DNA of 64,000 bases, taken from positions 38,828-102,827 of the forward strand of contig VXIS01000160.1 of the NCBI GenBank assembly GCA_008704415.1, given 5' to 3'. Made by a program: the position numbers and the translations under genes. The DNA is from Sphaerosporella brunnea (Eukaryota; Ascomycota; Pezizomycetes; Pezizales; Pyronemataceae). Positions 10,778-22,200 of the stretch are shown one piece after another; position 1 is the stretch's first letter, and every line of letters begins with the position of its first letter. Below the pieces are notes generated by a model. The model saw nothing but the letters and a program-made list of their open reading frames with translations. It was not told where the DNA came from and searched no databases.

Positions 10778-12567
10778 ATGACTATGGCCGCTGCCTACAC
10801 CCCCCTCGTCGACTCGGCTCATGCCCATCCATACCTGACCCTCGTGGCGCTGCTCCTCGCCGTTCACGCAGCACACTCCTTCATCAGTCTTCTCCACAAC
10901 ATCCGACTGGCACGAGCCACAGGACTGCCATACCTGATCTACCCCTACTCCTTCTCGAATCCATTGCTAGTGCTCCTTGTCTCGTGGCCATGGGTGCAAA
11001 ATCTGATCGCAACAATACTGCCACAGCTGGGGCAGGACTATATCTTCCAGACCATGTACAGCACGCATTGGCGGGTGCAGGGCCGGTGGAACCAAAGACT
11101 TGGTGCTGTGTTTTTGGCGGTTTCGCCGACGAGGATCACGGCGTTTGTGGCCGATGCGGGCGCGATTAGGGAGATTATGGCGGATCGAGAACGCTTTCCT
11201 AAGTCGCTTGAGCAGTACCAGACCCTCAATATGTATGGGCCGAACCTGGTGGCTGTGGGTTCCCTTCTCCCTGCGTTTTTGGAGTTGAACTGATTATGAG
11301 GATAGTCGGAGGGAGAACAATGGGCACACCACAAAAAATTCATCACCTCCCCTTTCGGCGAGCGGAATTATAAGCTAGTCTGGCGGGTAGCGCTGCAGCA
11401 AGCCCGAGAGTTGCTCGGAACTTGGAACACCGACATGCCAGATGTGCAGAACGACTTGTTCCGGCAGGCGCTGCATACCTTCTCCGAGGCGATCTATGGC
11501 ATCCCGATGAGTTTTTCGACCGAGCTTCGGGAGGGGGAGGATTCTGAAAGCCTGGGGTTCCAGAAAGCGCTCACGGTCATCACTACGAATTTGTTGCCGC
11601 ATGCCATCAGCATCTCGGTGCTCCCCCACTGGCTACGACCTAAACGCCATGCCGACGCACACACGAATTTTGAGAGGTTTTTGAAGGGAATGGTGCAGAA
11701 TGCGGATAAAGGCGGGAGCAGCCTTTTGAGTCTGCTGGTCGATGGGGAGGGCCTCACGGATCAGGAAATTATGGGCAATCTCTTTGTGTTCACGGTTGCG
11801 GGACATGAAACTACCGCACAGAGTATGTACTTTGCCATGGTCACGATGGCCCTGATGCCAGAGGTGCAGGACTGGGTCAGGGAGGAGGTCGACCGTGTAC
11901 TCGGTGCGCAGGAAAGCCAGCGGATCGAGGATTGGAGATATGAAGACGTATTCCCGAAGCTGGGGAGAGTGCTATTCTTAATGGTGTGTACCCCCTCTCC
12001 CCCCAAACCCCTAACTAACACCGTCATCCACAGCTCGAAACCCTCCGCATCTACGCCCTCATTCCTTACATCCCCAAATCCTGCACCTACCCGACCACCC
12101 TCACCGTGGGGGGCAAAGCCCACCCGCTGCCACCCATGGACATAAGCCTCAGCACTGCATCTTTGCACCTCTCCCCCTTATACTGGGGACCCACAGCCTC
12201 CAGCTTCGACCCGACCCGCTGGGACGCCAGCAACACCTCCTCCTTCCTCGCAAAAAACAGAGGCGCCCAAGGCCTGCAAGTCGCCGGCCTTGAGTTCCCG
12301 AATATACACAGACCAGAGCGAGGCGCGTTTGTGGCGTTCTCGGATGGGGCCAGAGGGTGCATTGGACGCAAGTTTGGGCAGGTGCTTTTCGTGGCGACTA
12401 TTACGATGGTTTTGAGGGGGTGGGAGGTCGGGATTAAGTGTGGCGAGGGGGAAACGAGGGAGATGGCCAGGGAACGCGTGAGGGGCGTGATTAGTAGGAG
12501 TTCGGCTACTGTGGCGTTGGGGGTGAGGGAGGAGGTTGGGCTGGTGCTGACGAGGAGGGGGGCGTGA
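10778..12567 (+). CDS. Cytochrome P450 monooxygenase
   Basis: Exons 10778-11254, 11306-11983 and 12034-12567 encode 562 residues. A hydrophobic anchor (about residues 20-40, YLTLVALLLAVHAAHSFI) fits an ER-membrane P450. Signatures are the I-helix AGHETT, the K-helix ETLR, the RPERGAF region and the heme loop FSDGARGCIGRKFG with ligand Cys494. The first intron joins YGPNLVA to SEGEQWAHHKKF in exact phase. Substrate is unknown. No other secondary-metabolism gene lies nearby, so a cluster is not supported. Sequence style suggests a CYP4-like fungal clan, but I am not sure of the family. Confidence 0.92.
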
Positions 12568-13289
12568 TTTTTGGGAGCATGAAGAGCGGGGGGAAGGAGT
12601 GGCCAGGTTATGAGAATTGATCTTGTGTTATTTCTTCTTGATGGATCTGCGAGTGATGCTATGTGATCGCATTATCACTTGTGGGAATGAATCGCAATTG
12701 CACAACTGTCCGTTCAGAGAACAAATACTAGGCGGAGGTTTCTTTCTTCGTTAGAGTAACTCCGCCCTGGCTTCTTATGATAAGACTTCTCTTTTCGTGA
12801 TTCTGGCGACGTATGGCAGTGTCACGACGCACCGCATCCATATATGTGAAAAAACTGCTCGCGACCCGAAGCATGAAGTCGTCACGTCGTTAGAAAAACA
12901 CAAATGCAACACTCAACCCTTTCTTTTTTTACCATACGGCAACTGGGGTGTATAATACTGCTGACGTTCCTGGTGGCCGCGCGGCTGCCGTGGTATGTTA
13001 AGTTGCAATTGGGGTGCGCCCTGTGGGTGGAGGGGGGTAAAAAAAGAGGGTGTTGGATGTCCGTTGGGAAGCTGCCGACGTCGTTGTGGAACTGTTGGGA
13101 TGTGGTGATACAGGATGGAGTTGAACCCGTTGAACCCAAGACGTCATGTCATGATCGGCCGCTACATGTTGCCGACGACGGCTGCCTAAATGCTTCCATC
13201 ACATCTGCCACCGCGGTTGGGAGGTTCACTGCAATGGTAGCTTACTTTCTGGGGGCCCCCTCTATCTTGAATGGGTTTGTTTTGATCAT
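12568..13289. other. Gene-free interval
   Basis: P450 3' region and intergenic DNA. A 137-codon plus-strand frame at 12904-13317 has no family resemblance and runs into the LINE tail, so it is not called. Confidence 0.4.
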
Positions 13290-14410
13290 ATTGTTATCCG
13301 GCCGCTTGCGGCCATGACACATGTAAGAGGAGAAGAGACTGTGCTACACCGTAGGCCTAGGCCCACCGCTGGTGTCTGCGGCCAAGGAAAGAGCACCAGG
13401 TATAAAAGCGCACCAAGGAGACGCGTAACTGTACTCGCACTAATGAAAACGTCACGCTGAGGAAAGGTTACAGACTTGTCACAACATGCCCCAACCTTGG
13501 TGGTGTTTAGGAAGTCCACCGATCATCTGCTAGCAGCGCGGTCAACCGGCCACCTCCTTCGTCGCGTCCTTGACCGTCCTCCAAAGGACCCTCTGCTCGT
13601 TCTTCCACCTCTTGTAAATAAAGAGGTGGTCTCGTGTCTGGACGGCGCCACCAGCACTTGCCATCTCCTCTGCGGCCGGTGCGTGGGGGGGCTTTTCCGA
13701 GGCGCAGTGGGAAGAAGCGAGACGCCACCGCTTTCCTCTGCTTGTAGGCGAAAAGGTTTGGCTTATCCCGTTGAAAGTAGCATCCTTTCGGCCGGCAGTG
13801 TTTATCCAGCCAGGCAATGCGGTCTTGCTGTGACCCCCCCCCCCCCTTCTGCCGATGTGGGCCAGCGATGATATCGCACGCGAGATACTTGTCGCGACGA
13901 TTCTCTGCTGCTTCGAGCTGGTCGTTGCCCAGTAATCCATCCAAATGGCCAGGGACCCATCGAAACTCCACCTCCCCACCCTTGGGTTTTCAGTGCAGCT
14001 TCTGCGCGGGCAATCTGAGGTGTTGTCCCGGTCCAGGCGTGCCGTGCTGAAGCCGCTTCAGCGCCGCCTGTGCGTCCGTGAAAGATCGCTGGAGAGTGCG
14101 ATGTCGAAAGAGCTCTGCGTCATAGGCCTTCCTTGTTCCTTCCGATGGTAAGCTGCGGCATTCCTCCATTTGCCCTGTTCTGCATCGATCTGGGTCACGG
14201 CTACGTAACCACAGCAGCCATGCTCGAGCCTGGAGCCAGGCGGCCTCGAGGGCCTTGTCCTTGTCTAGGATGACGACGGGCCCTAATAATGGCTGAATGG
14301 TGGCGGCCACAACCCGTTCGACCGCAGGCGGCGGGCGATCCGGGATCGCGGCTGCAAGCTTGATCATGATGATGACGGTTGCACAGCGGCCAGGCAGCAT
14401 CAGCTGTCGC
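13290..14410 (-). mobile_element. Decayed Tad-type LINE fragment, copy 2
   Basis: On the minus strand the order runs from a linker and RNase H part (FTDAQAALKRLQHGTPGPGQ) through EFRWVPGHLDG and SRFFPLRLGKAP to a damaged zinc knuckle (KCWWRR) and TALLADDR. The end is LTCVMAASGR. Frames shift several times, so it cannot be expressed. The 3' end carries TCATGGCCGCAAGCGGCCG, shared with the other two copies. Boundaries are approximate because no target duplication was found. Few C-to-T style stops are seen, so repeat-induced point mutation is not evident. Confidence 0.8.
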
Positions 14411-15363
14411 GTATTGCCTTTCCTAGAAGTAGCCTGCGGTAGTTACTTTGATTGGCTGCTGTGTGCTTCAACTCCCACGCACACTTACTTCTTAGTGCCA
14501 GGTTTTTCCGCAGCCTGCTATCTCACGGCCAGGAAATCGAAAACCCATTCGGCCACGACGTAACTGGACCGTGACTCCAACGTCTGCAGTGGTACGACCT
14601 CAGCTCGCCCCCGGTAAGGTAGAGCGTACGGAGTGGATGACCGACAATCTCAACAGACCGCTGTTGGCCGTACCGTCTCAGCGGCTGGAAACCGCAGCGT
14701 GGCTGAAATCCGGGAGGGCCGGCCCGGCAAGGTTCACCAGCAAGCTGTTGCGGTGACGGCACCGAAATTCAGGAGTGGCGAAGATAACAAGGGCGGATTT
14801 TTAGATGGGATGGAGTTGTTTTCCCCATGTCCCCAGAAACACGGTTGTTTGTTTGAACGATTATAGGTTCGAATGATATCTTTTGCCTTTCTTTTCTTTG
14901 GGGGACTGAAATCCTTTGGTTTTGAGGAGTCTCGCAGCGATCGAGTGCAACTGTGACAGTGAGAGGTCTGAGCTGTTGAGCTGTCACTATATTCTCCACG
15001 AACGAGTGACCCACTATGATTATCTCCAAAGACCAAAAAAAAAAAAAAAGTTCGACAACTCAGGAGAACAATCCCATGAGAAAGCCCCCTAAGATCGAAC
15101 TCGCTGCTGCCTCTAGGTGTTTCAATCCTTTCTATACCACTGCACCGCCGAGGCTTTTTTACATCTGCTTGAAGTCACCCGGAATCATGAACTGCTTAAG
15201 CTTAAAGAAAATCAGCTCATTAATATCGGACTTGAAGCTATCGAAATACTCGACGAGTCTCGCCCATGCCGCGGCAGGCCTTCCCACAAGCCAAAGAAGA
15301 ACTGAAGGGGTGCCTCGACTTCTCTCAGCTCCGTGTACGTACAGAGGCCATCTTGAACATTGC
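14411..15363. other. Gene-free interval
   Basis: No gene recognised. Contains an A15 run at about 15036-15050. The part next to the LINE may be further decayed element sequence but shows no clear motif. Confidence 0.35.
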
Positions 15364-15546
15364 AGTGTTCTCAATAGCCGGCCCAAAAAGCCCGGGCTGG
15401 CTGTGGGCTGCGTCTTTGTATGTAAAAGTCGCGAAATGGCACAGAGTGATAACCAGTGAAGCGACCGAGCAACAGATCATGCAGCCCACAGCCAGCCGGC
15501 CGGGCTGCGAGCTGAAAAGCCGGACTGGCTGGCTATTGAGAACACT
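15364..15546. repeat. Palindromic MITE-like element, 183 bp
   Basis: Arms at 15364-15411 and 15481-15546 are imperfect inverted copies. Both begin AGTGTTCTCAATAGCC from the outside and end GGCTGGCTGTGGGCTGC on the inside, with unequal middle parts. The internal 69 bp is unique. No clear target duplication was identified, so assignment to a transposon family is open. Confidence 0.6.
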
Positions 15547-15957
15547 AGAATATTGGAGGGTGGGAGGGCACGGGGATCGTTTCGCACGAAGTCCGGGGGC
15601 ACCTTAATCTCGCAAGTGATGGATTATGATGAAACTCGTGCACTACTGTACCCCCCCGCGAACGTGAATCGTGACGCTCAACTTAGGATACAACGTTCGC
15701 GGGTGAGCAGTCTGACTTCAAGTCTGAGCTGTCAGATCCGGGCTTAGGCTGAGGATAATGTGCAAGTTGTGTCTGTTGTATGGGTATTGGTTGATTTCCA
15801 GCGAGCTTGGAACCTGTCAGGATCCTGATCGGTGAAAGACAACGGTCGCAAAGTACTGAAAAAACTCCTTTTATTGATTGCCCTCTTTTCCGCGTGGTAT
15901 ATGGTATATCCCTCGAAAAAAAAAATGCCGTGAAAAATCCACCCAAGCGTTTTTCCT

Positions 15958-16768
15958 TCAGTTACCGGTGCTGCCGAAGCCACCGGCACCACGGACGCTC
16001 TCCTCGAGTTCCTGAACCTCGACGACATCCGGCGTAATGATCTACCCCATCGATAAGTAAAAAGGAAAAAAGAAAAAGAAAAAAAGAACAAGCCTACCCT
16101 CTCAAGAATCAACTGCGCCACGCGATCACCTTCCTTGACGACAAACTCCTCGGGGCCATGATTAAACAGCAAAACCTTGACTTGGCCTCTATACTATAAC
16201 ACCGCAACGGCAAAACAGAAGGAACCAGAACACCCATTAGCCACACCATTCATAACTCAAAACCTCATGCACATCGTAACGGGGAAGAGTAGGGGAGGGG
16301 AGGCAGGGAACAACGCCTCCCCAAAAACACCCATCTCTCCCCCAGGCGTCCACCCCACCCGCCATAGAAGTAACTCACATCAGCATCGATGACTCCGGCA
16401 CCAACATCAATGAAGTTCTTGGCGGCAAGGCCGCTGCGGGGAGCAACACGTCCGTAGGTGCCCACCGGCACCGCCATCGCGATGTCAGTGTCGACGAGGG
16501 CCTTGCCGTGCGCGGGGATCGCAGCCGCACGTGCGGCATAGAGGTCATATCCAGCCGCGAACTCGGAGCCGCGCGTGGGAAGACGCGCCGACGCAGAGAG
16601 CTTCTTGATCTGCAGAGAGGGAACAAAGTCGGCGTTGGCGGTGGACTCCATGGTTTTGGCTTTTTTGGTGGCAGTTGGTTCGGGTTGTGTTGACGACGTG
16701 GGTGAAAGAAGGTGCTTGGTCGTGTCTGTGGTGGTGGTTGGAGTGGTGGGACGTGCGATGTCAGACAT
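15958..16768 (-). CDS. DUT1: Deoxyuridine 5'-triphosphate nucleotidohydrolase
   Basis: Exons 16768-16379, 16193-16098 and 16041-15958 encode 189 residues. dUTPase converts dUTP to dUMP and pyrophosphate, keeping uracil out of DNA and feeding dTMP synthesis. All five trimeric dUTPase motifs are present: [26 protein letters not shown] (split by intron 1 between Asp and Tyr), RVAQLILE and the C-terminal P-loop-like [10 protein letters not shown]. The first 50 residues are a Thr/Ser/Pro-rich leader. An alternative in-frame Met lies at 16834. The upstream region of about 260 bp is shared with the broken GLTP gene on the other strand. Confidence 0.93.
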
Positions 16769-17028
16769 TGTTGTTGTTGTTGTGTGAAGGGTTTTTTGGG
16801 AAGACGCGAGGACAGGGACAGGTTCAGGGTTCAATGCGCGTGTGCACGTGTAGCTTGGCGTGATTTGTGGACCGAGAGTAAATGTTTTAAACTAATGAAA
16901 CGGTGTTTTGATGACCGGATTTGACCTCGAGGCCGGGCGTTACAGGGCTACGTCAGTACGAAGATGAGGGGGCCGGAATAGGGTCTCTATCTATCTACAG
17001 GACGCGACAAAAACACAGCACCATAAAC

Positions 17029-17254
17029 ATGTCCACCACCTTCTTTGACACCGCCAAGGGAACCTTTAAGGACGTCCCATCGTCGACAACAAGATCAGCA
17101 CCACCGAGTTCTTGCAGGCTTCTGAGGGCGTCGTCCAGCTCTTCGGTACCCCTCCTATCGCAATTACCACACTCAATTGCGCTGACTGACATTCACAGAT
17201 GCGCTGGGAAACAAGGCGTTCGCTCCCGTCCAGAGGGACATGACCGGCATCAAG
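17029..17254 (+). pseudogene. Truncated, frameshifted glycolipid transfer protein (HET-C2-like)
   Basis: Two exons, 17029-17145 and 17199-17254, match the first roughly 57 residues of fungal glycolipid transfer proteins: MSTTFFDTAKGTFKDV, then ISTTEFLQASEGVVQLF, then DALGNKAFAPVQRDMTGIK. One base is missing after GACGTCCC (about 17077), putting the rest of exon 1 out of frame. After the donor at 17255 no later part of the family is found, so most of the lipid-binding domain is gone. Intron and splice signals are still intact, so this is a decayed gene copy and not a retrocopy. A sequencing error could explain the missing base but not the lost 3' part. Confidence 0.75.
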
Positions 17255-19261
17255 GTAGCAGGTCCCACGAACGTTGTTTCTCCGTTATCACACAACCCGC
17301 ATTTCAATGAGGCCAATAGTAACGTGCCGACCCTCTATAGACTGCCCCACCAGTTTTGTCTTCCTAGAACCGCTCATGCACCGAAAAACTATTTCGCTTT
17401 CCGTTTTCGTACTCCACAGGTGAGCGCCGTGCCACATCCTCTGCGAAGCCGTCCTGATTGCCTGTTTTTGTTACTACACATTCCTCATAATCGCCTGCGA
17501 AGGATTGATTACCTCGATCATGTCTCCGACAGACCTCTCGCGCCTTGTAAAGAAACAACACACACTTACTAAAGACCAACCCTGCTATTGCGGTCCAGAA
17601 TCGTGTGTCGCTGGTCTCAAGATCCAGGCTCCAACCATTTCCCTCGAGCACCAGCTTGGCGGTCCTGTAGTGTCCCTCGTACTGTCGAAGCGTAGTTATC
17701 ATATATAAAAACTGCGACGTGGTTGGCAGGGGCTCAAAATTGAAGTCCATGGTCGGCATGTTGGCGTTCGTGGGAGAAAGATTTGTCGAGAAAGACTTAT
17801 TTAACTAGCTGTGGCTCGTGGCCCATAGAAGCAGCCAGTCAGTCACCAAGGTTCAAAACGCAAAATTATCAGTGCCTTTACTAAGTATCTACCTTAGCAG
17901 GGCAGGGGACGGCAGTTTTTAAAAATCCTCATATGACTTATCATGTGGCCCTTTCCCGGTAAAGCTTATGACTGCTAGGCAGAAGAAAGGGTGATTCTAG
18001 AAAAATGGTCGTCACAAAAACGATATCCGGTGGGAAAAACCATGGTCGATCACAAAATGGTGTTGGATCAAAAACCATGTTTTGGAAAAAAAAAAAAAAA
18101 AAAAACCTTGCTCATCAAATAATCCTTATATAACGGTTTCCTATATAATGGGTTAGACTTGGGAGCAAAGCCAAGCGATATCCAATGTTTCAGTGAATCA
18201 TCAGGCCTCGCTGCCATGGTGCTGAGTCTTTCAACAAACTGTATGTGTATGCGAGCCCCCGGCCTTGGATCTGTCACATATTCGAGTCACGAGTCTACTG
18301 TTTTGGGGTTTGAGGGTGGCGAGGCAGCAGTCGAGTGCACGACTCGACGATGATATGATGGAGATGGAGATGACGGGCACCCTCGCCGCACGAGGTAATT
18401 ACCTTTCAACCCGGTTTGGGTGCTGAGAAGACAGCATCAGGCGGCTCGCAAGCCGGTCGCCGCTCAGCAAGGCACGAGTGAGCTGTGAAACGATGCAAGC
18501 GCCGCACAATCTGCTCCCACCAGGTGCATGACGGGTTGCTTGTTTCCGGTTTTTGCCAATTTCTGGGAGGGGACGTGTTGCGGCACGGAGTGCCTTATAT
18601 GGAGCGGAGCGACGTATGGGCAGAGGGTTACCTCCCCGAACGTTCTAGTTAACCAATAGATATATTGAACTAGAACCTTCCTTCTGATCGCCATCAATAG
18701 TACCCTCGCGTGCGCTCTCTGATCCGTCCAAAACGTCAACAGGACGGTGCCAGTGAATGCAAGCAGCCCCTTCCTCCCTCCTCCGACCTCGTCCTTTCTA
18801 TTCCTCTCACCTCTCTGTTTACTCTTTCCTACATATTCTAATATTCCTATCATTTTTTTTTGTTGTAAAATACTCGAGGCCTGATGAATTGCACACACAA
18901 ACAAACCACTCGCCAAACACGAAATATCACTCGAATTTGCACCGCAATTTTAGTTTATGTCCAACCATTATAAGGAGAGAACCGGGTTTTTCGTTCAAAC
19001 ATGGTGTTTTGACATCCCCCATCATTCTTCTGCCTGAGCATGACATAACAAGTCATAAACATTAACCGTCTGGGAATAAAGTGTCAGATGACGATTTTCA
19101 AAAACCGCCCCTCCCCTCACGCTGCTAGGAGGTACCAGTACACCCCCCCCCCCCCAGGGCCTCTCACATAGATACGAAAACACTATTGCCAGACTGAGTC
19201 AATTATCTGGGCGAGGCTGAGACATAGCTACGCGGTACAAAGGAGTTCGGGTGGTGGAGGA

Positions 19262-19302
<41 letters not shown>

Positions 19303-19389
19303 ACCTCCTCAGTTTGCGTCCCCCCGCCGCGAAGCCTAACGCCCAAGGGGGGGGGGGGGGCTACTTCCGCCACCACTGACCCTACGGCC
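17255..19389. other. Gene-free, homopolymer-rich interval
   Basis: No gene recognised. It contains A-runs near 18086 (about 19) and 19263, a C13 run at 19143-19155 and a G14 run at 19347-19360. A minus-strand frame at 17364-17759 (131 codons) resembles nothing I know. Confidence 0.4.
19263..19299. repeat. Poly-A tract, 37 nt
   Basis: An uninterrupted A37 run, the longest homopolymer in the window. It lies about 90 bp upstream of LINE copy 3 and is not at that element's 3' end, so it is not its tail. Confidence 0.9.
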
Positions 19390-19825
19390 TACAAAATCCA
19401 GAAAAAAGTCTCCTGCAGCACGCTTCTTCCAGCTCAAGCAGGCTGGGGAAAGCCCGCCCCCCACGGCTCCGTGTTTGCAACAAGACTGGACGACGCAACG
19501 ACGATAAAAGCAGTGTTGTGGAAGGAAAGTAAATGGCATCGCTGTGTACGAAAGCGGTGATAGCTTTCTTTGAGGAGCAACCCACAACACAATGGCCTGC
19601 TAAGGCTTAAATCGCTTTGACCCCTCTCTGTATCTTTATTCCTTTTGTTCATCTATGGCTTTTTCCCTTGGCGCGCATATGTTCTGGTACGAATTTCCTT
19701 GATTCTGTTTTTTTTTTCCCTTTGGAGGAGGGCGCAGGCCCCACAGTAGAGAGTTTGGACTTTTGAGCCTAGGGGTAGCAATACGTCATGGCCGCAAGCG
19801 GCCGAATACAACATGATAAAAAACA
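19390..19825 (+). mobile_element. Decayed Tad-type LINE fragment, copy 3
   Basis: The remnant begins near a segment reading ARFFQLKQ followed by PPPTAPCLQQDW, matching the RNase H to zinc-knuckle linker of copy 1. Stops and frame changes then interrupt it. It ends with YVMAASGRIQ and the terminal hairpin TGGCCGCAAGCGGCCG, then an A-rich stretch (19815-19836). The left boundary is approximate. It cannot encode a functional protein. Confidence 0.65.
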
Positions 19826-20109
19826 ATAAAAAAACTGCCTAAGTCCGCTGCCCGCTGCGACATCTAGACCGTCTCCGCCATCGCAGCTGAGATGAGATCA
19901 GTACCTAAGCATGTATATAGAAGTGTTCGTTGCGCGGTATAGTACCGCCGTGGTTCGTCCCGCGAATCTTTCGGCCACTTTTGGGGGTCGAACGCTTACA
20001 GTCGTCGAGGGAATATATGATCAGAGCTGATGCATATATACACTTGTATTCTACTCCGGCTGGTTGGGCGTGAAAAAAAAAAAAAAAAAAAAAAACAGAG
20101 GGAACAAAT

Positions 20110-20179
20110 GCATCCGTCGGGAGTCGAACCCGAGCCAATTGCTTGGAAGGCAATTATCCTACCGTTGGACCACGGAAGC
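20110..20179 (-). tRNA. tRNA-Gly (anticodon UCC)
   Basis: A 70-nt cloverleaf on the minus strand. The anticodon stem ATTGC/GCAAT encloses the loop CTTCCAA with anticodon TCC. The T arm is TCGGG-TTCGACT-CCCGA, and the internal A and B boxes are present. The acceptor stem has one U-U mismatch, shared with the copy at 44472. No intron. A T21 run on the minus strand begins about 18 nt after the 3' end and can end Pol III transcription. Confidence 0.93.
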
Positions 20180-20535
20180 TTGCATGACATCGTTCTTTTC
20201 ATCCTTCTATTCTCTCCACATTAATCTCTCATGTCCACGTCCTCATTTCACAAAACTAACACAAAAAGCCCAGCTTCATGGTCGCATCACTTTGAAATGC
20301 GTAACATGTATCTCGACGGGTCTGGAGTGTCGCAATGAACAACACAAGCATTTCATCCCAGTCTAGATGATGCTCAAGCTGCGCATCCCATTCCGAAAAC
20401 AAAACAAAAACAGAAGCAGAAATCAGAACAGAAAACACAACCGGAAAACGGAGAACCCAGAAAAAGCCACAGAAAACTCAGTCGACAAAAAACGCCCGTA
20501 CGCCCCAATTTCAGCGTCGATTTTTGCCTCAGCAT
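20180..20535. other. Region downstream of the DUF262 gene
   Basis: About 350 bp between the tRNA and the DUF262 stop. It is A-rich on the plus strand near 20395-20490. Nothing else seen. Confidence 0.35.
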
Positions 20536-22200
20536 TTAGTCAAGGCTAAAAGGGCCGAGCTTCTCCTTCTTGATGCGGACACCGCGATCGCCATCCTCAT
20601 ACTCGCGAGCACGCTTCTGCAGGACGGAGTGGACAGCACGGAAGGGGCCGTCGTAGTCATCAGAGGGGGAGCTGTACCGGTTCACCGGGGTGGCGAACGG
20701 GTTCTCGCCAGGGGGCGGTGTCTCGGTCCTGAGCGCCGGCTGAGAGGTGGGCGTAGCGAGAGCGCGGAAACGTATCTCTTGCTTCTTGGCCTGCTGTACC
20801 TCGGGAGCGGAACGGGCGGCAACAGCGCGGGCAGAGCTGCGGGTGCGGCGCGCGGAGGCTGAAGATTTAGGGGTGTCGCCGTGTGCGGCTTGGGTCCACA
20901 TGTCGGCAGGCTCGGGGCCGGCCGGAGAGCCCATGATGGTGGCGCCGTCCGCTGCAGCGCCGAAGACGTGGTTTGGACCGGCAGGCACTGCGCCGCGCGA
21001 GTCCTCAATCGACAGGACACTTCCAATCAAGGCGCGCCAGGTATCGGTGTTCGACCGGAGATCTTGGCGACGAAGACGAAGCTCGCGGCGCAGTTCCAGA
21101 ATGTCTCCGGACAGGAGACGCGCGTTACGGTTGGGGAACCGGTGGATTAACACCGCAACTCCGACGAACTCAACAGGAGAGAATTTCGTAGCATGTTTGT
21201 ATCCATGATTTTCGAAGGTGTTGGGAAACTTCTGGTAGACCTCCAGGTAGCGAGTGAAGACGCTCCTCGCCGTAGCTTTGAAGTTTTCATCCAGGCCGTT
21301 CGTCTCAGCGCAGAATCCCTTGAGCGCCGAGGCGCCAGCCGAGTATGTCGGATTTTCCTCATGCTCCTTCATTAATTGTTTGAAAATTTGTAAGATCAGC
21401 TGGAATCCCCGGCCGCGCCTGTTATCGACGACTCCAGTCAGAAGCTCCAAAAATTCTTTTTCAATGCTAATTGCAAAGTCCTGCCACGGACCGGAGCTGG
21501 CGCGCAGCTTCTCAGCCGGTGTGAGCGGAATTCCGAGCTGGACGCGGGAGAACAGGTCTTCCTCTTGCTTGCGTTCGAGGTTACTAAACTCGGCGCAAAT
21601 GAGCTCCAGCCTCAGGAACTGGCGCCTGGTCCGGACCGGAAGAATACGACGTTTCACCTTCTTCGCTGGGAACTCGTTCTTGGGCTTTTCGCAGAAGTAC
21701 CAACTCTTGCCCTTCGCGTCTGTGCAAGGTATGTTGCCATTGACGAACTCGCGCACAGACGTCAGCCGCTGCTTGCCATCGATGGAGATGCGCTTGTAAC
21801 GCTTTGACCCGTCTTCCTGCTCCTCCTCGACGACATTGAAGATGACGGGCGGAACGTAGAACTTGCAAATGAGAGAGTTGACAAGTTTCGTCATGCGATC
21901 AGGAGCCCAGACGACGTCGCGCTGGTAATCGGGGTTCAGATCCAGCCATGGAGTCTTCATCATTTCTGCGCGCACCAATCCATCAGCATCAACTCAATTG
22001 TCGCGCGCGCGCTCCAAAAATTCAATATTACCGATCAAGTCTCCCACGCATCGGCGGTGCCAATGCATGGCTCCCAACATCTCCGGAGCTTCGAAGGTCG
22101 AGCTCTCTTCGTCACCACTATCATCATCGCTGTCAACCTCCTCATCAAGGTCTGGGTCCTCGAACTCGTCGGCGGCGGCGGCGGGGCGCGCTGGTGGCAT
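20536..22200 (-). CDS. DUF262 (GmrSD N-terminal-like) domain protein
   Basis: Exons 22200-22032 and 21965-20536 encode 532 residues. An acidic leader (about 1-40) is followed by a DUF262 domain: VGDLIEMMKTP, DLNPDYQRDVVW, VNSLICKFYVPPVIF and the nucleotide-site motif IDGKQRLTS (Asp119). The bacterial form is DGQQR, in the NTPase/ParB-like subunit of type IV restriction systems. The C-terminal 180 residues are Ala/Ser/Arg-rich, probably disordered, ending in a basic KKEK stretch. No nuclease (HNH/DUF1524) domain is visible. Ascomycetes commonly carry such proteins; their function is not established. The 66-nt intron is fixed by phase. Confidence 0.85.

Noticed and set aside
12904..13317. 137-codon plus-strand frame with a hydrophobic start
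   Set aside because: No family resemblance, odd composition, and it runs into the inverted LINE 3' end.
17364..17759. 131-codon minus-strand frame
   Set aside because: No recognised motif, no clear splice partner, and it lies in degenerate intergenic DNA. It could be real but cannot be supported.
18060..19015. Possible inverted repeats around CAAAACACCATGTTT-like segments
   Set aside because: Similarity is short, partly driven by A-runs, and no target duplication is visible.
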